From Natrinema sp. DC36 (lineage in GTDB: Archaea; Halobacteriota; Halobacteria; Halobacteriales; Natrialbaceae): a stretch of 64,000 nt of DNA. Positions 1-6,975 of this stretch are shown one piece after another. The notes under the pieces were generated by a model. It ran no database searches, was not told where the DNA came from, and worked only from the letters and a program-made list of their open reading frames with translations. The first letter of the stretch is position 1. Each line of letters opens with the position of its first letter. Position numbers and translations under genes: made by a program. The stretch spans positions 2,046,001-2,110,000 of the forward strand of contig NZ_CP084472.1 in the NCBI RefSeq assembly GCF_020405225.1, in the 5' to 3' direction.

Positions 1-753
1 TGTGCGCGCATCGATCCTGATGCTACTGCGGAGCAACTGGATTTTAATCTGCGTGCGTTCGGTCTCGGTGACGAGGAAGACTCTCCAGCCGAGAATCCTG
101 AGTCGCTCGAGGCGGTCGCGACGGCTGTTCATGACCTTTCGAATGAAGGGAATCCGTACGTGACGGTGACGGTGAGGGTGAATAACTGGGATACCGATTC
201 GGAGCACGGCCCAGAGGCACAGGGCGTGATTTCAGACTCGACCGGCACTATCGATATCGTCGATTGGGTTGGGTGCGACCTTGACGGGAAGGCCCCGCTC
301 GAGGAAGATGAGCGGTACGTACTGGAAGACGTGCGCGTCAGCCCGTACAATGGGTCGCTCCAGCTGGAAATCGTGAAGGGCACGACGAAGGTCGAGAAGA
401 TTCAGGAAGGCGTCGGTTACACCGGTCATGCTGATGCTGGTAACAATGTAATCTTGACCGCTGTTGCTGATGGTGGCGACACACCTAATTCTGAAGACAC
501 AGACACCACTGATGAGGATTCCACCGAATCGCAGGGTGATGATGACGAGAGTGTTGAGGAACTCGCTGAGCGTGCACACAGACAGATCTCTGCCCGCTTC
601 GATGAGGGCGATGACGTGTCCGTTCCGTCGTTCGCCCCGAAGATCGACGCGCACCCGAAGACGATGCTGTTGGCGATGAACGAACTCGAGAGTGATGGTG
701 TTGTTGAGAATGTCGGTGGGAACGTGTTCCGCTACCTCGGAGGCGATGAGTGA
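1..753 (+). CDS. Replication-type protein, C-terminal part (OB fold plus winged helix), 5' partial
   Basis: The reading frame is open from the first base, so only the last 250 residues are present. Residues about 53-135 form a beta-rich stretch (motifs YVTVTVRVNNW, GTIDIVDWVG, YVLEDVRVSPYNG, LQLEIV) that reads like an SSB/RPA-type OB fold. An acidic Asp/Glu/Thr linker follows at about 150-180, then a winged-helix-like end (about 185-250, KTMLLAMNELESDGVVENVGGNVFRYL). Large primase/helicase proteins of haloarchaeal plasmids often end in such modules, so a replication role is inferred. The catalytic part lies outside the window and the exact family is unresolved. A GTG at 160 is an internal codon, not a convincing start. 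Confidence 0.6.
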   Translation, partial: CARIDPDATAEQLDFNLRAFGLGDEEDSPAENPESLEAVATAVHDLSNEGNPYVTVTVRVNNWDTDSEHGPEAQGVISDSTGTIDIVDWVGCDLDGKAPLEEDERYVLEDVRVSPYNGSLQLEIVKGTTKVEKIQEGVGYTGHADAGNNVILTAVADGGDTPNSEDTDTTDEDSTESQGDDDESVEELAERAHRQISARFDEGDDVSVPSFAPKIDAHPKTMLLAMNELESDGVVENVGGNVFRYLGGDE

Positions 754-977
754 TGGCGCCAGCTTCCAAAATCAATCCCGCTGAGTTGAGCGAGATCGCA
801 CACAGCGAGGGAATCCTCCCGATGGAGCTGATGGAACAGGCTGTGAACGACGGGATCATCACTGATGCGAGCGACTTTAATCGGCTTGGACAGCAGGCCC
901 CAGAGTGCTTGCATTTGGCTGGGACTCGAGAGAAGTTCGAGATCTACGTGCGACGTCTCGTTGTTAGTTCGCGATAG
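753..977 (+). CDS. Small hypothetical protein (74 aa)
   Basis: The ATG at 753 overlaps the last base of the preceding stop codon (TGATG), which suggests translational coupling to the OB-fold replication protein. A GTG one codon earlier is an alternative start. The protein is helical, with an N-terminal segment that could be a small helix-turn-helix (NPAELSEIAHSEGILPMELM). It has no metal-binding cluster, signal peptide or membrane segment. It is not recognised as a known family. The coupling makes an accessory replication role plausible, but the sequence does not show one. Confidence 0.55.
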   Translation: MAPASKINPAELSEIAHSEGILPMELMEQAVNDGIITDASDFNRLGQQAPECLHLAGTREKFEIYVRRLVVSSR

Positions 978-1171
978 CTATGTGCGGTTGTTTCTTTTTA
1001 TAGTGGTGGTGCGTATTTCTAATTATCCTGTTAGGTAGTGTTACCTGCTGGGCCGGATCGCTTTGGCTGGCACCACCCTTGTTTCAAGCGTGTCGGCATT
1101 TGAGTCAGATATCTTGACATCTTTGGTTTTTGTATGGCCGGTTTTTGTTATTCTCTTACTCTATTTGCAGA

Positions 1172-1316
1172 AGCTGTAACAAGTGAAGGTTCTGCGTTCA
1201 TCCCATTGAAAGTATAGCTGTAACGTAATACATAGCTGTAACAAATCGGGGGTTGTGGCGCTCACCATAACCTGTCTGCTGGATAGTACGAACGATCGAT
1301 CGTATAGCTGTAACAA
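1172..1316 (+). repeat. Iteron-like direct repeats (AGCTGTAAC)
   Basis: The 9-mer AGCTGTAAC occurs four times in the same orientation, at 1172-1180, 1216-1224, 1234-1242 and 1306-1314. Three copies extend to ATAGCTGTAAC, and a degenerate TTGTAAC follows at 1324-1330. The repeats occupy the 370-base gene-free gap before the start codon at 1348. Spacings (44, 18 and 72 bases) are uneven, unlike textbook plasmid iterons, so this may be a replication origin or an operator for the downstream protein. The rest of the gap (978-1170) has T-rich tracts and a small GGTA/TACC inverted repeat near 1035 but no gene. Confidence 0.6.
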
Positions 1317-1347
1317 CACTTAATTGTAACTAATTCCTGTTGTAAGT

Positions 1348-2379
1348 ATGGCTAGCCAGCCTACAAATAATCCCGGGCAGCAGCACAGCGACGGGTCAAC
1401 CAAACACAAGAAACTCTATGAGCATTGCGCAGAAGTGAAGCGTGGTGTCGAGCGTCGATCACGACGCATTGGGGAGGAAGCCAAGGTAAACTACCTGTGG
1501 AAGAAGTACCGCGAGGAATACCCGATCACCGAGGCCGACCTGAAGTTCGTCGCAGGCCTCGGATGGCTCGAGATCGACGGCGAAATCTACTTCAAAGACC
1601 ACGAAACCGGCGAACGAGTCACGCGTACGCACTACATCAGCGAGGGGCATCGATGGTTGGTGGACTGGTTCGATCCGAACCTCGAACTCCTCGAACGTCT
1701 CGACCTGGTTGGCCCTCCATACATCGACTCTGAACCGCGAGAACGCATCATCAACCGCCGATTCTACAATTTGACACCGAGCGGGCGCGACCTCGTCGAC
1801 CGAACATTCAGCGGCGAAAACGTCGGGGATACCGGAGAGAACGTCGTGCACAGACTCGGAATGCATCTCACCAATTGGTGGAGCGAAGAGAAGTGGGACT
1901 GGAACGACCAGATGCTTCCCGAGATGTACCCGACGATCGAGGGTGCCGAGCTGGACTTCTGCATGTGGCAGAAGGGCGGACTACAATTCGTGAACGGCGA
2001 GGATGTCGACAAGCACACGCGCCATGTCTTTGAAGTGGAAACCGGAACGAGTGACGTCGACGGGATTGTCACGGACGCAACGAAGCTTGCCTACCTGCGT
2101 GGGGATTCCTGGTGGGTGTTTCCGACGCGTGATGTGTTGGTTGGGGTGTTGGAGGAACTGACGATGCGCGGATACACTGGATTGAGTCGTCCGATTCCGG
2201 AGACGCTTGCGATGCGGAATCATCGAGACACGTATAATCAGCGTCTTGAGGATGTAGAGCCGGAGATTTCGGAGTTGAATCATCCGCCGGTCGAGCACGT
2301 GATGACGTTCAAAATGATGGTCGACGACCTGAAGGAGTGGCGTCCTGAGTTATTTTACGGGTCTCAAGATCAGAAGTAG
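1348..2379 (+). CDS. Nuclease-like hypothetical protein downstream of iterons (343 aa)
   Basis: The ATG at 1348 follows the AGCTGTAAC cluster. The N-terminal ~60 residues are highly charged and DNA-binding-like. Residues ~95-160 resemble a winged helix (LLERLDLVGPPYI, FYNLTPSGRDLVDRTF). The region around residues 190-270 has the order Asp (AELDFCMW), Glu-x-Glu (HVFEVETGT) and Lys in a helix (DATKLAYLRG), then a hydrophobic strand (SWWVFPT). That order fits a PD-(D/E)xK nuclease fold, but this is pattern reading only. Position next to iteron-like repeats and an OB-fold replication gene suggests replication initiation or its control. Nuclease, initiator and autorepressor are all possible. Confidence 0.6.
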   Translation: MASQPTNNPGQQHSDGSTKHKKLYEHCAEVKRGVERRSRRIGEEAKVNYLWKKYREEYPITEADLKFVAGLGWLEIDGEIYFKDHETGERVTRTHYISEGHRWLVDWFDPNLELLERLDLVGPPYIDSEPRERIINRRFYNLTPSGRDLVDRTFSGENVGDTGENVVHRLGMHLTNWWSEEKWDWNDQMLPEMYPTIEGAELDFCMWQKGGLQFVNGEDVDKHTRHVFEVETGTSDVDGIVTDATKLAYLRGDSWWVFPTRDVLVGVLEELTMRGYTGLSRPIPETLAMRNHRDTYNQRLEDVEPEISELNHPPVEHVMTFKMMVDDLKEWRPELFYGSQDQK

Positions 2380-2416
2380 TCTCTCTTTTGTTGGTTGCAT
2401 TTAATAGTATTGCACA

Positions 2417-2445
2417 ACACTTTATACAATATATGTCATAAGTGT
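2417..2445 (+). promoter_or_regulatory. TATA box flanked by inverted repeat
   Basis: TTTATA at 2421-2426 lies about 30 bases before the ATG at 2454, so the transcript is probably leaderless or nearly so. The box sits between ACACTT (2417-2422) and AAGTGT (2440-2445), an inverted repeat placed to let a bound repressor block TBP/TFB. It would control the seven-gene run that starts at 2454. Confidence 0.55.
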
Positions 2446-2453
2446 AATTGCCG

Positions 2454-2693
2454 ATGGACGATACAATAACAAATCTCGACAAGACGGACGTACTAATCCC
2501 CTCCCTCACAGGCGCGGAACTCAACGGAAAACTGGTTACAGCCGGTCACTCCCCACTCTACGGGCACGATCAAATTGAGGCTGTACACGCTCTTGACACA
2601 GCTGAATCTGTCGAAGATCTCAAAACCCAGCTGAGTCACACCAACGTGGATACCCGAACAACCGAGTACATCATTGAGGCTGCCCAACTATGA
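2454..2693 (+). CDS. Hypothetical protein (79 aa), first gene of element operon
   Basis: The ATG at 2454 is preferred over a TTG six bases earlier because it sits about 30 bases after a TATA box. The product is acidic and soluble (MDDTITNLDKTDVLIPSL at the start), ends in a likely helix (TTEYIIEAAQL) and has no recognisable domain. The stop overlaps the next start by four bases (ATGA), so this gene and the next are translationally coupled. It heads a run of seven same-strand genes to 6001. Function unknown. Confidence 0.6.
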   Translation: MDDTITNLDKTDVLIPSLTGAELNGKLVTAGHSPLYGHDQIEAVHALDTAESVEDLKTQLSHTNVDTRTTEYIIEAAQL

Positions 2694-3064
2694 CTGAAAG
2701 CAACAGTAACCAACAGAAGCTCGACGCAATCGAAACGATCCACAACCAAGTACGGGAAGCCGATTCACTCGCAGACACACCGTTCAGCGAACTCTTCCAT
2801 GAAGCGCGCACCTCGGACAAACGGTATACCGGGGCTACCGCCGATTATACCCTGGAAATTGAAGACGGAGAACCAACGCTGACACAACAAGTCTGCGTGA
2901 AGACCCGTCAAGGAGAGCACTGGATGCCGGACAACGATCCCGACCTTTCGATCGGTATGCACGCAAAGCCATTCTTGGGAACTGAGGAGGCAAAGCAGAG
3001 GATTACCGATCAACTCCAGAAAGAAATTGACACCCTGAAACGCTTGGTTATCGACTTCCGCTGA
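2690..3064 (+). CDS. Hypothetical protein (124 aa)
   Basis: The start overlaps the previous stop (ATGA). The protein has N-terminal and C-terminal amphipathic helices (KLDAIETIHNQVREAD; RITDQLQKEIDTLKRLV) around a middle beta-rich part (DYTLEIEDGEPTLTQQVCVKT), which suggests a small alpha/beta or oligomerising protein. It has one cysteine, no signal peptide and no membrane segment. A 107-base spacer that recurs after the next gene follows it. Family not recognised. Confidence 0.6.
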   Translation: MTESNSNQQKLDAIETIHNQVREADSLADTPFSELFHEARTSDKRYTGATADYTLEIEDGEPTLTQQVCVKTRQGEHWMPDNDPDLSIGMHAKPFLGTEEAKQRITDQLQKEIDTLKRLVIDFR

Positions 3065-3171
3065 ACGACCCGGTGCGCGTTTACGACGCCGTCGGTTCAC
3101 GACCGATTCTGGGCTTCGCCACCGCTGAAAAACAACTTGGTGGCACTGCGACCCCGCTGGAGAATACAACT
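3065..3171 (+). repeat. Duplicated structured spacer, copy A
   Basis: This 107-base gap between two genes can be aligned over nearly its whole length with the 105-base gap at 3520-3624. Both start at a TGA stop and run into an ATGGAACAA start. A core of 23 bases (3139-3161) is identical in the two copies. In both, GCCACC (3118-3123 here) can pair with GGTGGC (3139-3144) across a 15-16 base loop whose sequence varies. The conserved stem with a variable loop suggests a structured RNA leader or a recombination site. The spacer has no obvious TATA box. Confidence 0.6.
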
Positions 3172-3519
3172 ATGGAACAAACAAATACACAAACGGATGT
3201 CGAGACGAAATTCATCGAAGCGTACCAGGAGACAATTGTAGATGCTATCAAAGGAGCCCTAAAGGAATCTGAAGGCCATAGCCATATCCTCCGAATTCTG
3301 ACGCACGAAGAAACAGCAGTACGGAATATCCGATGGGAATGCCTATCGTTCAATACCTACCGTGAATTGCAACACGGTGTCGACTATCTCAAGGTTGAAG
3401 ATTTGGCGGATTTCGACTGTGACGACGACGTGTATACGGACACGTGGGAATCTCGAATCGACTTCCATACCGAAATCGAGGCTAATGGCGAGAAGTTCCG
3501 ACTGGAACTTCAATACTGA
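3172..3519 (+). CDS. Hypothetical protein between duplicated spacers (115 aa)
   Basis: The frame is open upstream to 3073, but the start at 3172 (MEQTNTQ) is preferred. It matches the MEQQ start of the next gene, and the sequence before it is the repeated spacer. The product is acidic, with helices at the N-terminus (TKFIEAYQETIVDAIKGAL) and a beta-rich C-terminus (ESRIDFHTEIEANGEKFRLELQY). No family is recognised. Because near-identical spacers flank it, the gene looks like a cassette inserted or tandemly duplicated within the operon. Confidence 0.5.
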   Translation: MEQTNTQTDVETKFIEAYQETIVDAIKGALKESEGHSHILRILTHEETAVRNIRWECLSFNTYRELQHGVDYLKVEDLADFDCDDDVYTDTWESRIDFHTEIEANGEKFRLELQY

Positions 3520-3624
3520 CTGGCAGCGCGTTCACGGCGCCATCGAGGTCATGCTCGACTGTAGGACTCGCCACCGATGAAGAAAGCAATTGGTGGCACT
3601 GCGACCCCGCTGGAAAATCCAACA
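3520..3624 (+). repeat. Duplicated structured spacer, copy B
   Basis: This is the second copy of the spacer at 3065-3171. The stem halves are GCCACC (3570-3575) and GGTGGC (3592-3597), and the invariant core runs from 3592 to 3614. Differences from copy A fall mainly in the loop and outer part. It leads into the ATG at 3625. An ATG at 3577 in the same frame would translate the core as GGTATPLEN, so a longer N-terminus cannot be excluded. Confidence 0.6.
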
Positions 3625-4746
3625 ATGGAACAACAAAAACCCTCCAATCGACCGACTGTAGAACTGAATCACGAACACATCACAACACTGCGATCCGTTA
3701 ACGAAGTCGTCGCTATCGACCGCGAACTCGCCACAATCCACGATCAATACCTCGCTGGCGAGTACCAGACTACGGAGTTCGGGCACGCATTCGTAGACGA
3801 TCTCGATCTGAATCCTTCCCAGATCGCGCACTTGGATCGACAACTTCGCAAGAATATGGCCGACCTGCCGATCGATGTCGTTGAACACCTGGCCGGTGAG
3901 TTCGACCACTACGATCAAATCAAGTTCTGTCAGCCGGTTAGTTCGAGCGCCTCTGACGATTACGATGACGATAGCGGTGGTGACATCATGGTTGCCGACG
4001 GTGGTGTCGAAATAACGCCATCGTCTGTGGAACCGCCGTCGAGGGTGGCCGACATTATCCAACTTTGTGAAGGCGATAGAGTCGTGTTTCAAGTTGACTC
4101 CCAGACGTTCACCGGAACGATTGATTTGACGCGCTGGGAGACGACCGACGGAGTACCAGATGACCCTGGATTTGAGGTCACGTCTGCGTACGTTGAACTC
4201 GACTCCGACGCTACTCAATTTGACGGTCAGACCACTATCCTGCACGCCGCACGCCCACTGAACGGCGAATGGCGCGACGATGAACCCGTCGTGATAGACA
4301 CCGATGACATGACCGAAGACGTTGGCCCGATTGAGGAACTGCATTCCATTAGTCAGGCTGAAACACCATCATGGTCGGTGTCTCCAGACTCTGTTGCGGA
4401 TCTCTACCATTACGAGCCTGAGATTCTCAACGATTTCGCTAGCCAGGCAGCCCAGCGCGTTGCCGAGCAGTGGAGCGAGCATCGTCGAGAAGCCGTAATT
4501 GAACTGATTAGTGCTGGGTTCCATCCGAAGAATATCGACGTTACGTCGGAGCGCGTCGAAGGGATCTGGAAGCTTACTATCAGGCACGACGGAGCTCTGG
4601 ATGACCACACTACGGATGGGCACGACCCTGAGGCTGCGAAGCGAGATTTCTGTGAGGACGTTATCGCGGAGATTTGTGAGCTGGTGCGCCGCCAAGTCAA
4701 GGATGCACGTGCTGGCTCATTACGGGTGGGCGTCGATGACGAATAA
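3625..4746 (+). CDS. Large hypothetical protein (373 aa)
   Basis: The start at 3625 (MEQQKPSN) is chosen because the preceding bases are the repeated spacer; an in-frame ATG at 3577 is the alternative. The N-terminal ~110 residues are helical (IDRELATIHDQYLAGEY; SQIAHLDRQLRKNM). An acidic Asp/Ser/Gly hinge near residues 110-125 leads to a beta-rich module (GDRVVFQVDSQTFTGTIDLTRWE), possibly SH3- or Tudor-like. The C-terminal ~110 residues are again helical (AAQRVAEQWSEHRREAVIELI). No catalytic motif is visible. The last 11 bases overlap the AbrB-like gene. Confidence 0.55.
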   Translation: MEQQKPSNRPTVELNHEHITTLRSVNEVVAIDRELATIHDQYLAGEYQTTEFGHAFVDDLDLNPSQIAHLDRQLRKNMADLPIDVVEHLAGEFDHYDQIKFCQPVSSSASDDYDDDSGGDIMVADGGVEITPSSVEPPSRVADIIQLCEGDRVVFQVDSQTFTGTIDLTRWETTDGVPDDPGFEVTSAYVELDSDATQFDGQTTILHAARPLNGEWRDDEPVVIDTDDMTEDVGPIEELHSISQAETPSWSVSPDSVADLYHYEPEILNDFASQAAQRVAEQWSEHRREAVIELISAGFHPKNIDVTSERVEGIWKLTIRHDGALDDHTTDGHDPEAAKRDFCEDVIAEICELVRRQVKDARAGSLRVGVDDE

Positions 4747-4936
4747 ATATCATGGTGAGCGGAAGGCAATCCAGCATGGTGGCAGTACCCGCCTCACGAT
4801 CCCACCCAAGGCAGTTGAGCAACTCGGGATTGGGGCAGGGGACTTCATCGCTGTGTACGGTTCTAATGGCGTTCTGATGCTCGTTCCCAGCAACGACGAT
4901 CACGGAGGTGGCTCAGATGAGGAACACCTACCCTGA
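4736..4936 (+). CDS. AbrB/SpoVT-type DNA-binding protein (66 aa)
   Basis: The ATG at 4736 lies inside the end of the previous gene (ATGACGAATAA). The protein shows the swapped-hairpin pattern: STRLTIPPKAVEQLGIGAGDFIAVYGSNGVLMLVP. This is the usual AbrB/MazE core, a dimeric beta-barrel that binds DNA, followed by an acidic His/Gly tail. Haloarchaeal mobile elements often carry such transcription regulators or antitoxins, and no toxin partner sits beside it. It overlaps the mini-TFB start by 20 bases, so the two regulators are made from one message. Confidence 0.75.
   Translation: MTNKYHGERKAIQHGGSTRLTIPPKAVEQLGIGAGDFIAVYGSNGVLMLVPSNDDHGGGSDEEHLP
4904..4910 (+). promoter_or_regulatory. Shine-Dalgarno (GGAGGTG) of the mini-TFB gene
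   Basis: GGAGGTG ends six bases before the ATG at 4917 and matches the 16S anti-SD. It decides the start at 4917 rather than the in-frame GTG at 4908, which overlaps the SD itself. SD-led starts are a minority in haloarchaea and fit an internal operon position. Confidence 0.65.
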
Positions 4937-5591
4937 ATCTGATAGCCGCCTCGAGACTGACTCCACTAAGGAAGAAGTGTGCATGTCGTGTGGTCTCGTC
5001 GTTAACAACACGTGTATGGATTATGGCCCCGAGTGGCATGCCTACGACGCTTCTGAGCAATCTGATCGTGACCGTGCTTGCTCCCCCGAAACGGAATTTC
5101 TGCACGACAAAGGCCTGTCAACGGTGATTAGTTGGCAGAATAAGGATGCGTCCGGGAACAGCCTTTCTGCGACCAAGAAGAAGCAGATGAAGCGTCTACG
5201 AAAGTGGGACGAACGCTATCGAACAAAGGATAGTCAGGCGCGGAATCTCCAGCAGGCGCTCGCAGAAATTCAGCGTATGAGTTCGACGCTGGACGTGTCG
5301 ACGGAGAGTGAAACGACTGCAATTCGTCAGCTGAAAACGATGGAAGACGCTGATGGGCACGCTGGGTTGCGTCCGATTGGTCTGGCTGCTGCCGCTATCT
5401 ACGCCGCGAACGTCATTCAGGGGAAACCGACGCACATCACACAAGCCGATGTTACTGATGCGGCTGACGCGTCGGTAGTCACCATCCGGAAACGATCTCA
5501 GCAAATTCTGACGTTGAACGACTACGATTCGGACTTGGATGACCCGGCCAAGCACCCAGACCAGCATACCGTATTGGAGGGTGACGCATGA
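4917..5591 (+). CDS. Miniature, degenerate TFB-like transcription factor (224 aa)
   Basis: TFB (archaeal TFIIB) recruits RNA polymerase to TBP-bound promoters. Here residues 5-30 are a TFB zinc ribbon whose first knuckle reads YPES instead of CPEC; only C22 and C25 of the second knuckle remain. The B-reader and linker are well kept (GPEWHAYDASE at 37-47, ISWQNKDASG at 71-80, LRKWDERYRTKDSQARNLQQAL at 94-115 in TFB style). A single cyclin-like unit follows: the first helices of repeat 1 run straight into the end of repeat 2 (PIGLAAAAIYAANV, VTIRKRSQQIL). The usual length is about 320 residues, so roughly one cyclin repeat is missing. It may compete with host TFBs or direct element promoters. 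The gene starts behind an SD inside the AbrB-like gene. Confidence 0.8.
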   Translation: MRNTYPESDSRLETDSTKEEVCMSCGLVVNNTCMDYGPEWHAYDASEQSDRDRACSPETEFLHDKGLSTVISWQNKDASGNSLSATKKKQMKRLRKWDERYRTKDSQARNLQQALAEIQRMSSTLDVSTESETTAIRQLKTMEDADGHAGLRPIGLAAAAIYAANVIQGKPTHITQADVTDAADASVVTIRKRSQQILTLNDYDSDLDDPAKHPDQHTVLEGDA

Positions 5592-6001
5592 CTGGTACGT
5601 GCCAGCTGCGTCGTCGGCTCGAGGGTGTTGATAGCGAAAAGCCGCAGCTGGTGAAGACGGCACGTCTGCTCGAGCGTATTGATCGTGTCGCGCTCTCCGA
5701 CGACGAGTATCGGGAGTTCCAAGGTGTGGATGGTCGACGCGTCACTGCCGTTCTGGAATCGAGCGACTACCGCGCTGTCTGGAACGAAATCATGGATGTG
5801 ATGTCCGTGATTGCCCCAGTCAAAGAAACGAATTCAAGCAGTGATGATGCCGTGATGATCGAGGCGGTCGCTGCCGGGAGTCGTCGAGAACTTCAAGTGA
5901 AGTACTGTGCAGACGGGTCGTTGCGGGTGAAGGCGCTGTGGTCGGCTAGCGCGACAGTGTCGCATGCGATGGTGCTGGTGGACGAAACCTATTCGTTGTG
6001 A
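5588..6001 (+). CDS. Hypothetical protein (137 aa), end of operon
   Basis: The start overlaps the mini-TFB stop (ATGA), so it is coupled to it. The N-terminal half is helical and charged (LVKTARLLERIDRVALSDDEYREF). The C-terminal half is beta-rich (RELQVKYCADGSLRVKALWSA). No motif or family is recognised. It is the last gene of the rightward run that began at 2454; the next gene is convergent. Confidence 0.6.
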   Translation: MTGTCQLRRRLEGVDSEKPQLVKTARLLERIDRVALSDDEYREFQGVDGRRVTAVLESSDYRAVWNEIMDVMSVIAPVKETNSSSDDAVMIEAVAAGSRRELQVKYCADGSLRVKALWSASATVSHAMVLVDETYSL

Positions 6002-6050
6002 GAGTTTCAAACGCAGATGCTGCTTACCATTATAGGGTAGAACTGTTGCC

Positions 6051-6443
6051 CTACTTTGCTTCGAGGTTCACGGCGAACGCAATCATGCCACAGTTACCAT
6101 CTTCACCCATGCAAGTGTGACAAATGCCATATTCATCCTGAGGTGCAGTCAGCGTTACATCATGGCTGTCCAACAGTTGGTCAACCGCGCTTTTCACGGT
6201 TTGATATTCCTCATCTGGTAGTTTTGAAACGTGGCTTGGATCACCTGCTGTGCCATCATATCGTGCACAATGCGTGGTATCGGCTGGAATGATCTCTGGG
6301 AAATCATCGTGGTGCTCGAGATAGATATTGACACAGAGTGCACCTGGACGAGAATCTTCGTCTACCAGTGTGATTGTCATCTGCGAGTCTTCATAGAGTG
6401 TATATTCTTTTTCAGAAAGCGTCTCTGGGATATTGATACTCAT
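6051..6443 (-). CDS. Hypothetical protein with C-terminal Cys cluster (130 aa)
   Basis: The protein is acidic and soluble, with a beta-rich N-terminal half (YEDSQMTITLVDED; GALCVNIYLEHHDD) and a C-terminal CHTCMGEDGNCG cluster that could bind zinc. The start at 6443 is supported by a TATA box 28 bases upstream, making a leaderless message. The gene is convergent with the upstream operon and divergent from the next gene, so it is a single transcription unit. Family not recognised. Confidence 0.6.
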   Translation of the reverse strand: MSINIPETLSEKEYTLYEDSQMTITLVDEDSRPGALCVNIYLEHHDDFPEIIPADTTHCARYDGTAGDPSHVSKLPDEEYQTVKSAVDQLLDSHDVTLTAPQDEYGICHTCMGEDGNCGMIAFAVNLEAK

Positions 6444-6466
6444 AGACAGTTTTTCTGGTTACCAGA

Positions 6467-6475
6467 CTATATATG
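6467..6475 (-). promoter_or_regulatory. TATA box of the 6443 leftward gene
   Basis: CTATATATG is centred 28 bases upstream of the start codon at 6443, the spacing expected for a leaderless haloarchaeal gene. A short GGTTACC near-palindrome lies between box and start. Confidence 0.55.
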
Positions 6476-6597
6476 TTCTTCTCCGATGTATCCCAGAAAC
6501 CATGGGAGTGAACGAGGTATTCCGGTGAATGAATCAGTTGTCTGTTGGTTTTACTTCCACTTTGTGGCAATTCTGTTTATACGCTGGTCAGGCATAG

Positions 6598-6867
6598 ATG
6601 GACACAGACAAGCTGATGAATTCGGATTCACGCCAAAAACAGATCGGCTATACAATCCTCGAGACTGTCGATAGGCACGGCACGATCTCCAATACGGTAC
6701 TGTTCAGTCGTGTCGAGCGTGAATTCCCGGATGTTGATGGGCGAGAGTACGCTGACGCTCTAACACAGCTGCGAGAGTTGAATTTGCTGCATTCGTTCGA
6801 TGGCGGGTACGATCGAATCCATGAAGTCAGCCGACAGGGGTCTTGTATGCTTGCTCGAGATAGTTGA
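6598..6867 (+). CDS. Small winged-helix protein (89 aa)
   Basis: The sequence QIGYTILETVDRHGTISNTVLFSRVEREFPDVDGREYADALTQLRELNLLHSFDGGYDRI fits a compact winged helix, with a recognition helix (YADALTQLREL) and a wing near GGYDRI. It is a probable DNA-binding regulator of the element. TTTATA at 6576-6581 is a possible TATA box, though slightly close. The next gene begins 108 bases on, across nested inverted repeats that may be this protein's or the next protein's operator. Confidence 0.55.
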   Translation: MDTDKLMNSDSRQKQIGYTILETVDRHGTISNTVLFSRVEREFPDVDGREYADALTQLRELNLLHSFDGGYDRIHEVSRQGSCMLARDS

Positions 6868-6870
6868 GCC

Positions 6871-6969
6871 AGGGCAACTGAAGACAACTATTATATGGGT
6901 TGCACTTGACGTTGTGCATAAGCAACCCTGGAGCAGTAAAGACAGACGTCATACCCCGGGTGTTGCCCT
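6871..6969. promoter_or_regulatory. Nested inverted repeats in the leader of the zinc-finger gene
   Basis: An outer pair AGGGCAAC (6871-6878) and GTTGCCCT (6962-6969) encloses an inner pair GGGTTGC (6898-6904) and GCAACCC (6922-6928). That pair in turn encloses TGCAC (6901-6905) and GTGCA (6914-6918). A TATA-like TTATATGG at 6891-6898 lies among them. The last repeat ends six bases before the ATG at 6976. Such symmetry suggests a multi-site operator, or a leader that folds over the start codon. Confidence 0.5.
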
Positions 6970-6975
6970 GCATAC

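Noticed and set aside
1172-1330. CRISPR array
   Set aside because: Repeats are only 9-12 bases with spacings of 18 to 72 bases; no cas gene is present.
3073-3171. Longer N-terminus for the gene at 3172
   Set aside because: The extra codons are the duplicated spacer; the matching ATGGAACAA starts after both spacers argue for 3172 and 3625.
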